DNA of 64,000 bases. It comes from Rhabditoides inermis. Lineage: Eukaryota; Nematoda; Chromadorea; Rhabditida; Rhabditidae. The notes beneath the pieces were generated by a model. It was not told the DNA's origin and searched no databases. It worked only from the letters and a program-made list of their open reading frames with translations. The DNA is taken from assembly GCA_963966185.1 (NCBI GenBank), contig CAWZYM010000331.1, positions 1,569,001 through 1,633,000 on the forward strand, written 5' to 3'. Below are positions 13,459-25,691 of this stretch, one piece after another. Position numbers and translations under genes: made by a program. Within the stretch, counting starts at the first letter, position 1. Each line of letters begins with the position of its first letter.

Positions 13459-16400
13459 ACTTCCGAAAAGACACGACCTCCTCTCCCGCTTTTCCATATT
13501 AGTATTGCGATGCGCGAGTTGTTCATATTTCTGCTACTACTATTTGTAGTGAAGGCTTGCTACAAGTGGCCGAAAGGTATGAGTTCATTACTACGTATTA
13601 ATTTATGTTCATCTGGATTGAGGACATTATCTGGATCGTCGAATGAATTAAGATTGAAAATGATGGGTGAGAATATATAGTTTCTGTGAAACGTATCCTA
13701 TGTATAACGCGGTTGTGTGTAACAATAACATATCTGAGGCATCTGAGGGAAAACGATTGAGACTTTTTCTGCGTCGACAAATAGTAGAGTAATACGATAA
13801 TACGACCGTTTCATTTTCAGAGAAGCGCAATCCGTGCGACGATCTGCGCTGCGGGCCGGGAGAAGATTGCGTCATTCAAGAGGTATGCGTTTCCCATTCC
13901 ATACGCTATACGTTTCATACCCGATAATACATGTAGCCTATCCCTTACGTTTCACGCACTTTTCAAGTTGCTTCACGTTTGTACTCGGACAATAGCTCGA
14001 CTGCCCAAAATTGTCAAAAAAACCATTTCAAGTGGAAGGCGAAAGAGAGAGAGAATGTATACAGAACACCGCAAACTATCTTTCTGATAACTAGTATAGT
14101 AGACAGTATACCATTGCAGAACAGCGGCGTTGTGTCGGCCAGCTGTGCGTGTCCCTCTTCCTGTCCCAGCTATGGAGACTCGACCGTGTCCTCTCCGGTG
14201 AGTGGCTATGCACAGTCTCCATTCTCCATTAAGTAGAGGTCAGACTCAACGTTTGCTGGCAAAAGACCCTCAGAAAGATCTCAGAACGGCCGCGCACCCT
14301 CAGAAAGATCCCCAGAAAGATCCTCAGACAGATCTCAGAACGCGCCCTACCCTCAGAAAGATCATCAGAAAGAGTCTTTTTGTATCATAAAGCGCTTTTT
14401 GGGTGATTAGGAAATGACACCAGACACCACGACACCACGACACCATGGTGTCGACACCACAACACCACGACACCACTTCACAAAACACAACTGCACTACG
14501 ACCTCTCGTCTATATAACTGAAATAGAAAATGGTGTCGACACCGTGGTGTCGTGGTGTCTGGTGTCATTTCCTAATTGCCCGCTTTTTGATACATAATCG
14601 AGTCGGACTTCGTCTGAGGATCTTTCTGGGAATCTTTCTGAGGGTGCGCAGCCGTTCTGAGATCTTCCGAGGGTCTTTTGCAAGCAAAAATTGAGTCTGA
14701 CCTATTTTAGTAGTATCGTGAACTCCGAATTCTATTCTCGCAAAAAAGTCGCGCGAGTCAGCGGAACAAAATAGGTAGACGCCTATGCGAGGGGTATCAC
14801 TAGCACAATCTATTCATAAGCTACATACGGTACATATCGTATTGAAGGTATGCGCATCGGACGGCTCCGATCACTCCTCGTCGTGCGAGCTGAAGAGACA
14901 CGCGTGCGCCACCAAGCAGAACCTCACCGTCAAGTACTACGGACAGTGCGGTGAGTGGGCAGGTAGCCTTGTAAGGTTCTATACTCGCTTCTATGCAAAT
15001 AGTTCCATGCTCGCAATAAGTCAATAAGTTGCGCGCGGTGGGGTCACAGAAAGACGGGCAATTAGGAAATGACACCAGACACCACGACACCACGACACCA
15101 CAAAAAAAATCTGCATCTTATCAGTTATATAGACGAGAAGTCGTAGTGCAGTTGTGTTTTTGAAGTGGTGTCGTGGTGTCATGGTGTCGACACCGTGGTG
15201 TCGTGGTATCGTGGTGGTTGGTGTCTGGTGTCATTTCCTAGTTACAAAAAAAAAGACGGACGGCAATAGCGCGCAGAAAAACAGAGAGTTAGACGGTTAT
15301 GTCATCGTATTTCGAACTGCGCAGATCGAAAACTATCGCTCTGGCGCAGGCTATGGTCAGTCTCTTTGTTTACCTAGGTCGATTGTTGTATGACTTGAAT
15401 TACTTGAATCTGCTGATAAACAAAGTATTTATGGAGAGTTGTTTGAATTAGTGTATTTGACTACTTATGTGCAACGGAAAGATTCAACATATTGTCGACA
15501 ATGTTCTTTTTCACTTTACATAGATCTTTTGAAACGTAACCCGTATCGCAGACCCCTGCGCGAAGCACACTTGCCCCTCGGGAACAGTGTGCAAGCTCGA
15601 TCAACAGAGGAAACCCGAGTGCAGGTGGGATCTCTCTCTCTCTCTCACCGTCTTTCTTTCAGATGCAACCGTCAATGTCCGCTCACCGAGAAGCCAGTGT
15701 GCGCGAGCGATGGCGCGACGTGAGTCAAATCGATAGACAAATCAATCGATAAATCGATAACCCGTTCAGGTACGCGAACGAGTGCATGATGCAGGTGGCG
15801 GCGTGTCGGGAGGACCGGGAGTTGAGTGTGTACAGGAAGGGAAAGTGCGAGGGTGAGTGGGTTTTGAAAGAGATTACTGAAAAGAGTACGAACGAGATGG
15901 GACAAATTGCCAGAAAACTATGCGCATGGCATTATGTGTGCATGTTGAAACGTATGTACGATAAGTAAATAACATACGTCCAGGTGGGCTGAGTATGCGT
16001 CGTTGTCTATTCACTTTCATCAAAGACAGACATGACTCTACGCGTGGATTGCGATAAGGATATTTTTCTTCTTCATTAGAATATACAAACAGCGACCCAT
16101 TGTAGGAAACCTGTGCGCGTGACGTTATGTGTGCATGTTGAAACCTACATTTGCACAGCAAGTGAATGACATTCGTCCAGGGTGGCTTAGTGTGCGTGTG
16201 AGTGATAGGTGGGTACTGAAAACATTCAGAAACTATTCGTGATTGTGAGGCGTGAGTGCGTCGTTGCGTAATTCCTTGACTTGAAAAATAAACATACATG
16301 ACTTATACGGGTATATTGAGAGAGATATGTTTCTTAATAAAGATATTAACAGTGACACATTGCCGGAAATCTGCGCGCGCGACGTATATGTAAATGGTGA

Positions 16401-18898
16401 AACGTATGAAGGAAAAGTGAATGAGATCCGTTCACAACCTCTAAGAATCATTCACCTTTTCTCATATTGGGAACATTATTAAGCCACCGTACACGTAAAA
16501 AAGAAGAGTACCAGCAGTACTAGTAATCGCAACCCTTCCTCAGCCTCGACCCCTACAGTATCTTTGCAAATTAGTAATCACAACTCCTTTCTCTTCCTCA
16601 GCCTCCACGCCCTGCTCCTCGTTCTCGTGCTCCCATGGCCGCAGCTGTGTCGTCTCCACCGATGGGAGCGCGTCGTGCGAGTGTGCGATGCACTGCGAAC
16701 AGGTGGTGCGGCCGGTGTGCGGAACGGTGGGTCGTTGTATTATAATATAGCCTCTCCTGTAGTTCTATTCTCGCAATAAGTTGCGCGCGGTGGGGTAGAT
16801 CAGAGGAAGACGGAGAGTCAGCTCTCGGCAATAGCGCGCAAAACAAGAGAGGCAGACATGGTACCGTGTTTCGAACTGCGAGCGAGGTAGATCGAAAACT
16901 ATCGCTCTGGCGCGGGCTATATGGTTGGTGTATGCCAGAGTCAGTTTGCGGCACGGTAGGTGACTAGCTTGTTCCACTTTACACAAAGAATGTGTGTTCC
17001 GTGCAGCTATACATAGTGTGCAGAACGGTGGGTGGTTGACGTTAGGGCCTCGGCAGACTTTTCGCAATCGCCGAATCGCCAAGCTTGGCGTTTTCGAATG
17101 TTAGCGATTCGCCAGCGATTCGCCGGCGATTCGGCGATTTGGTATCACCCGACGTAATATCTACGTACAAGTGTTAACAATGTTTGTTATAATTCAAATC
17201 ATAACAAACATGCATAGACTAACTCATTTGAACTGAGAAACATAATTAATAAGATAGGGAATGTACTTGCGCGCGCTGGTTTGTCTGAAATCGCCAAATC
17301 GCCGATCTCCAAATCGCCAGCTTCGGCGATTTTGGAATCGCCTACTCAAAATGATAACTCAACTTGTAATTGAGAATATGATTCATATTTTTATGCATTT
17401 TGTGAAACAAAGATATGTTTACAGTAGTTCCCGAGATTGTCTTACACAATATTTGGAATTTCAAACTATCACCAAGACGGTGTTCATAGCGAATTATGTT
17501 CAGATATCTGATAAGAGTGAGTATATGTAAGAAACTTATGGAAACAAATATGACATATGACATATGTCAAAACACGACCGTAATAGTCGTGGCGATTTTG
17601 GAATCGCTTATTTCAACGTAGCGATTCCAAAATCGCCAAATCGCCGGGTTTGGCGATTTCTTGGCGATTCGCCGGCGATTAGTATGCCATCTCAATGGCG
17701 ATTTTGAAGCGATTTAAGAATCGCTGGCGTTTTCAGAAAAGGCGATACGTATGCTTCACTAAAGCGATTCGCTGACGATTCGGCGATTGCGATAAGTCTG
17801 CCGAGGCCCATATTGATGACGTAATGTCTTTTTCTTTTGCGACACGATGGGTGATGGACATATTGTTATATATCCTATTCGATAGGTTGTATTTTCCATA
17901 CTTTTTGTGTGCGGCACGGTGAATGAACATGTCCCAATTAGTGTATTCATCCATACAAAGTTTTGTGTATAGTTCATCGTACAAGAGACTTGAAGGTTCT
18001 TGTCACCGCTTACACAACGTGTTTCCGCTGCAAGCTAGAGTATTGTACTGAATTGTGGAACCCTCAGGATGTGGGATCAGTGAACTTGATCGAGTCAGTG
18101 CAGCGATACTATACGCGCCGAATATGTCGTCGCGCTGGCTTGTTCTCGCTCACATATCCCCAACGCCTCCAGCTTCTTGGCCTTCAAACTCTTGAACAAC
18201 GCCGATTTATAAATGACGTAGTGTACATTCACAAGGTTATTACTAAAACCACCTCTCTTAATTATTCTGGTCTTTTTACACTAGTCCTAACTCGGTCGCG
18301 CACATCTCACAAATATCGTCTTTTGCCATCATATGACTCGTTTCTGCGGAGCAGCGCGTTCTTTCAGAGAGTTTATGGAGTTTGGAACTCACTTCCATCT
18401 GATATTGTTGAATCTGCGAAAACCAGTAGCGTGAAATCCCACTTAGTAGACAATCCCCATTTGCATCCCATGTCTAAAACTTGACATTTGTAGTTTGCTT
18501 ATTGTCTACTCTTTGATCTTTGAATGTTTCTTCTTTTTTTCCTATTTCACTATCCTACCGTAAGCACTGTTATGTTTCCTATGATGCACATGTCAAGTAC
18601 TCAACACGGTAATAAACTATTTATTTATTTATTCACACACGGAACTAGCTATTAGTCACAGATCCACTGCAACGGCTAAGCAGACGCGCTGAAACGTATC
18701 GAAAACATATTTATGAAATCAAGGAATGGGATGGTCCAGGAAAGATTCAACTCTCAAATGATTATCGATTTATCGATTGATTATCGATTGGTGATCCAGG
18801 ACGGGGTGACGTATTCATCGGAGTGCGAGCTGCGACGGGCGGGGTGTATGAAGCGGAGGCGGATACACACGAGACACGAAGGAAGCTGCGGTGAGTGA

Positions 18899-18950
<52 letters not shown>

Positions 18951-21900
18951 TTCTGCTCTCTCTGTCTCTCTCTCTCTGTCTCCGTTTCTCTCTCATATCA
19001 TCTCTTTTTTATTCTATGTGATTCATATAATTTACTGTAGTGTTCGGTGATGTTTGCTTCACTCACGTAATTATATTCATTGTGATAAGAATTTGTCTTT
19101 AATTGCACAGATTAGGATTGAAACTTACAGCAAATCATATCTAACTGTCGTGAAACATATCCTTTTTTCAATTTTCATTCAAAAACAGTGCACATATATT
19201 CATTACTCGTGAGCATTGTTGCAAACTAACATGCGCAGTCAAGGAGAAAACTAAACAGAATCCGACAGACAGACGCGGATACTAACCACTATACTACCGA
19301 AGAAAAAACGAAACGTTTTATTATTAGAAAAGTACTGAGCGTGATCATTTTGAAAAGTACATACTTCTATAATCCTATGATCGCAATAAGTTGCGCGAGG
19401 TGGTGTAGAGGACGAAAGAGAGTCGCGGTGATAGCGCAAAAAACAAGAGAGGTAGACAATTGTGATTCCGTATTGCGAACTGCGAGGTAGAGCGAAAGCT
19501 ATCGTTTTTATCGTTGGTATTGCGTTTATCTCACCACTCATAGAGAGTAACAAGTATATAGCCGATACCAATTGTTCTCAGCCGAAAACAAGACAGAGCC
19601 TTGGATTATAACGACGGCGAAATTGAATAATCGTTTTAATGTATGTTTGCAGGCCACGGCGTGTGTGCCTCGTTCGACGGCTGTCGTTCTCCCCAAGTGT
19701 GCCACGACCAAGCGGGTCGCCCAGTCTGCACATGTCCCAAGTGCGGCGAGGAGCTGAGGGAGGTGGGTGGGTTACGGTAGTTTACAGGGAAGGTTACGGT
19801 AATGCAACGCCTGGGCAAACGTTTACGGTATTCGTTAATACGTTTCAGCACATAGGTAAGTACGGTTAGTAGTGAGACTGAGTGATTCGATCCGACTACG
19901 ACGAGAAAAAAAAACGATATGTGATATGTTTCATCAGCACAGAAGTACGGGTTGTAGCGAAATCAAGTAACTGAAGTATCCAACAGTGTTCTTAAATAAA
20001 ACTATAAAACAATTATGTTTCAGCATCTAAAAAAGGAGGGTTAGTAGTGAGACTGAGTAATGCGAGCATTGCCTAGTTTGATAAATTGATAAATACATAA
20101 AATAGGCGGCAAACTGTTTAGAGAGGTTGGTGGATACGTTTCATCATAGAGTTATTACGAGTTGTCAAGCGGTGAAAAATAATGCGTAGATCAGTGTCTT
20201 ACGATTCAATGAACTAATAGTTTCCGATTTCCTAACGAGCATGCACTCATCTAAAACATTTTAACCGCGCGTTCGAAATCGACCAAACTTCACATCATTG
20301 ATCATCGAATAAGAAGATAGAAACTCGCAGACTTGTGCCTCGGACGGCGGGCCGGTACGTAGAATCGCGGCAATATGCGAATATAGTTGTATGCTCGCAA
20401 TAAATTGCGCGCGGTGGGGTAGATCAGAGGAAGACGGAGAGTCAGCTCTCGGCAATAGCGCGCAAAACAAGAGAGGCAGACGGTTATGACACCGTGTTCG
20501 AACTGCAAGCGGGGTAGATCAAAAACTATCGCTCTGGCGCCGAGTATAGGAGAATGGCGATAGGGTGCTGGGGTGATTGATTCCGAAAAAGGAAAGAGAC
20601 TGCTTGCAGGGGTGAACAAAAGTGCGATAATGATAATAATAACGTGGCGAAAGACAAAAACAAACGATTGGTGGATTCTGAATGAGGCAAGAGGCTGCTT
20701 GAATAGGAATGAAAACGACCTGATGGATTCCGAGGAAATCTTAAAATTTAAAATCCCGAAAATAGGAAAATTGCGACAGACGGTTGTTGTGAGGAAACAA
20801 AACTGATAAATTTTTTGCGCTGTCACTTACCAGCACGATAGACGATAGTGGTGACCTCGTTTTCATTTCGTTAAAGTTAACCTCTTAAATGGGGCTGATA
20901 GCCTTACCTTCGCAGTAGGCGTTACATTACTGTATTTTACCGCAACCTTGCCGTAACATGTACTGTGCTACTTGATTCGAGATTAATATTCTGATTACCT
21001 TCGCAGGTATGCGGATCCGACGGCAGGACGTACCCGAACGAGTGCAAGATGAGGCGGGCGGCGTGCATCGACGGACGGGGGCTGTATGTCAAGTACAATG
21101 GGATATGCGGTGAGATTGTGAACTTGTTGTGTAAGTACACAATATGTGGTGGGTATTGGATGGAAACACCTTTATTCATGTGCATATGTAGAGTGCGCAT
21201 TTCGAACTCTGTTTCTGCTAACGATGGCTTTGTAACATAGGTGATGTGAAACGTATACTGATGAAATAACCTTTGGTCCGTATCGTAATATAATTTTGGC
21301 CGGAAAAAGCCAGAGCTAATTACTTCTCGAATATAGTGATCCAATAAATTTCTACGGTGAAACGTACACACATGCACACAGATCATAGTTTGTTCAATGA
21401 AAACACAACCAGGAGTGAAGTGCTTTCTGCGCAAAGTTCCTCGATGACGTGTGCATTGCACAACAAAACGTGGAGTAGGCGCAAAAGCTATGTGCTTCAA
21501 TGTATGTACATCCACATGATCAAATCAAATCAAATCAAATCAAATCATTCGTTCAGAATCGTCGTGAATATGGTATTTACTATAGTTATCAGCGCCGTGA
21601 ATAGTAAATACCATCCACATGATAAAGTTTTGTACCTATTTCACCATTCTTTGATTTGATTTTTTATCACGAATACGTCGCACCACTTATTACAGCCACA
21701 TATTTTTTGCCCATATGTTTCCTGAATACGCAATGATAAAGGTGCGGTGCAGTCTCTTCGGAATCGATTCCGAAGTGTTTCGAAGGGATCGCAAGGCATT
21801 CCGAAGTGTTCGGGGGGGGTGTTCGGGAGTGTTTCGAAGAGACTGACCGCAACTTAAACAATTGAACTCCGCACTGCAGAGGGCTGCTCCGGTATGCGGT

Positions 21901-24900
21901 GCGAGTTCTACTCCTCTTGTGTCTCCGACCAGACCGGGAAGGCGGCCTGCCGCTGTCCCAGCACCTGCCCGGTCAACGCCACCATTGACGGAGAGGAGGT
22001 CGGTGTTCGGTCTCTCTCTCTCTCTCGCTCTCTCTCTCTATCATTCAAATTTAGCGTGATATCCTCATGGATGCTGAGTAAAAGCGAAACTAATTGCCTC
22101 AATTCCGATCTGCTCGTATTAGATTTTGATGTGAAAAAAATCCAATTATACGATAAACAAAGACGAATTAACAAAGCAATGGTATCATGTGAAAGGTATG
22201 AGAGCTTCAGCCCTCTACGGTGTGCGGGACTGGAACAAGAAGGACGAAAAAGACATTTAATCATTTCTCCAATTGCAGCCGTCGACGGTGTGCGGGACGG
22301 ACGGGGTGACGTACTCGTCGGAGTGTCATCTGCGGAGAGCCGCCTGCCGCGCCAGCAGGTTCATCGTCGTCGCGTTCAGGGGGAAGTGCGGTGGGTGGAG
22401 AGAGAGGGAGAGAAAGAGGGGGAGAAAGTGGGAGGGAGAGAGAGAGGGGGGGGGAGAGAAGGGGGATCGGTGGGTGGATCAATTATCACCATCATCAGCT
22501 CGAGTGTTATGCTATGAATAGCCTATGATGTTGTGATGTACATTTTTACTGTTCTTTTCGCCATCTTGAAGTGAGGTGTGAAAAATGGGGCCACTTGTTC
22601 CGCTCTGCCCGATTTTGTTGTGATCGCGTGATGTCTGATGTACATACGTTTCACAAGTGCTTCAATACCACGCTGGCCGCCGAATAGTAATGAACAGATA
22701 ATTGTGTCTTGATTTAACGAATTTCAAACCTATACTCATATAAATGGAGCTTATAGAATGTATGATCAAGCTCTTTTCCTTTTGCAGACGTGTGTATAGT
22801 ACATGATCTTTCTAGCTAGTTCAGCTGGCTAGCCATGAATAGCATCTCTTCCCTGACAAACAGTGTTATACACCTATTCGCATCGTGCAGACATCTAGCT
22901 TGTTTAGTTCGTCTTGTGTCTTGCCTGTCTATCCAATGATTCAAAAAAAAACATCTCCATTTCGCTGAAACACAGATTTTCCAACCCATCTCCCTTAGCA
23001 GACACGTTTTTCACGATAATGTTTTCAGCTCAGAAATGACCATCCATCCCTTTTGCATGATGATTCTTCCCGACTATATCTGTCTCCTCAACCCATCCCC
23101 CCTTTGCAGACGCCTGCTCGTCAGTCTCGTGCAGGTACGGCGAGGAGTGCCGGGGCGGGGTGTGCGTGTGCAGCTACGCGTGTCCCCCGCAGCCAGCCGA
23201 GGCGGACAGGGTCAGTACCAGTACATCGGTTACTTACGCACAGTTGTTACCAATCAGTACTCACAGTTACTCGAGTTGGTTGAGAAAAGATTGTTAAAAT
23301 ATGTTAAAACGTATGGTGGTTAGTGGTGAGTGATTAAATGTATAGTGATAGTGGATAGTGGTGTAACTTTCCGATTATGAAACCACGAGAACGTGTAATA
23401 GCTGCATTATTCACCGCACTGATGATTGACTAAAGAGCAAGAAATGAAACGTATTCGGCTTCAAAGCGAGACATCCGCCTCAATCAATACGCTTCAACCA
23501 GAAGAGAAACGAGAACACGTAATAATTGCGTCAATGGGACCAAAACTGCGTTAATAAAATAATCCATTCAGGTGTGCGGTTCGGACGGGGTGCTCTATCC
23601 CTCGGAGTGCCATCTTCAACTCGCCGCCTGTCAACAGGGCAGTCCCATTCAGCAGCAGTCGATCGGAAAGTGCCACAGCCCCGTCGCCACATATCAGGGT
23701 CAGTTGGGCGCCCATATACGTTTCAGCGACAATTTAAGTAAGGCTTTGAGTGACTTTCGGACAATAAAGACACTGGAATACTGGGTTAGTAAATATTTGA
23801 AGAGTGGTCAGTATCATCGTTAACCACTTTCGATATAGCGATGTGTAGTTGGTGGACATTTTGGGAGTGGTTTGAAGGGACTGATCGCCGCTTCGAAGAG
23901 TGCAACTCGACGTCGTGCCACTTCGGAGCCTTCTGTTCGGCATCCGGATGCGTGTGCGAGTCGCACTGTTCTCATCCGGACAGCCCGATGTGCGCGGACG
24001 ATGGGAGGGTGTACAGGGGACAGGTTGGGCAGGGATGCCGTAGGAGTAGTCGTGCTGTGGCAAGCATGTGTCTGCAGTTTGGAACCACCTCTTTTCTATC
24101 GTCTGTCGGACTGGCTAGTCGAACCATGCTACTTCTGCTGTCGACAAATAGACAGAATCGCGAAGCATTCGAAGCAGCTGCTCCCCGGATGACCTGTTCC
24201 GTCGTCCCATAGCCCTAGTCGGAGTCGCCGCACCAACCACACTCTTCCTCTGCCTCTGATGACACTCTTCGCCTCGTGTCGAGAGCAGCCGGCAACTATC
24301 TTCTGTCCTTTCATCCTGATCGACTGGAGTAGAGAGTGGATCTCGAAACAAAACAGTCGAATCACCTATCCTCTATGCATCTATGCATCTTCCACTTCTT
24401 CTACCGACATGGCTATCGCAATTGCTGCTGTCAATGCAGCCATAGTCTCCGCATCCCGCACCGACCGTGACAACTATCTTTCACATATACTTTATTCATA
24501 ATTGAGTTAAATGACATGAACAATGGGTTGACAATGTAAAAAGCGCACAGTTTGAGACTATGTAGACGACGTTTTGACTTCTGTCCTGACTACCTTTTGA
24601 CTGGAGTAGCCTCTTCCCTATCTTCCACTTCTTGTCGGACTAGTCCTCTGATGTTAATGCCGTTCGCATCAACCACCCTCCCTCCCTCCCAGTGTCATCT
24701 CTCATTCGCCTCCTGCCGGGAACAGCGCGACATACCCGTCAGACCCTTCCTGCACATGTGCGAGGAAGAGAAGGAGGAGGAGGAGGAGGAGACAACATGA
24801 CAGCACTTTGACCACACCACCGGTGATTAGCAAACAGATGGATGAGAAATTTCATTCCGACCAACTGATTTTCTTCGATCTGTGATTACAACACCACTGG

Positions 24901-25644
24901 TAACTAGAGACGAGTTAGGTGTACTGATGACTGTCAAAACACCATATTCTATAATTAAGTTATTTTTGTAATGAGTTTTTTGTTGGAAGAATGTGGTCAT
25001 ATTATCCATAGCATTCTCAACCGAGTGATATTAGTGTGGTGAAACGTAGTTATGTCTGGGGGCAGAGAGAAGAGACCACATGATTGGATTGGGCCAACTA
25101 TAACAAATCTGGTGATTGGTGGACAGGATAATGCAACTCGCTTCGATTAACTGATTATATTCTATGTAGTACGTACACTAGAGACATAAAGAAAGTGAAA
25201 AAAACGTGATAAAATGTATGTTGAACAACCCAGTTTCGGCTCCTATCACCTGTCTAATCTTGACCATCTTTTTGGGTAACTAACTAGTTTGGGACGAGTA
25301 TGCGTATTGCACTTAGGAGTACCAAGGTTATCGCAATTTAATTTCATGAACAGCTTATCTCTTAGCGGTGAAACGTATTTTTCAGAAACGTATCATATTT
25401 TCAGACTCGTGCGGCTGCAACAAACTCGGCGCGTTCGGGCCGACATGCGACGAGAGCGGACAGTGCAAGTGGGTGTGATCAATGAATCAATAATCAATCA
25501 ATAATCAATAATCGATCGATAATCAGGTGTCGTCCGGGCGTGTCGGGGCAGAAGTGCGATCACTGTCTGCCGGGCTTCTGGGGCATCCATCTCATCGCCA
25601 GTCAGGGAGCATTGAGCTGTCAACGTGGGTCTATGGCTCGCTTT

Positions 25645-25691
<47 letters not shown>

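Noticed and set aside
14408..14575. GACACC repeats considered as a CRISPR-like array
   Set aside because: The units are an inverted repeat forming one hairpin with MITE-like ends and a second copy at 15062; there are no unique spacers of even length, and this is eukaryotic DNA.
17963..18484. 173-aa frame as a host gene
   Set aside because: Its motifs and the (ATTT)n tail identify it as the 3' part of a LINE.
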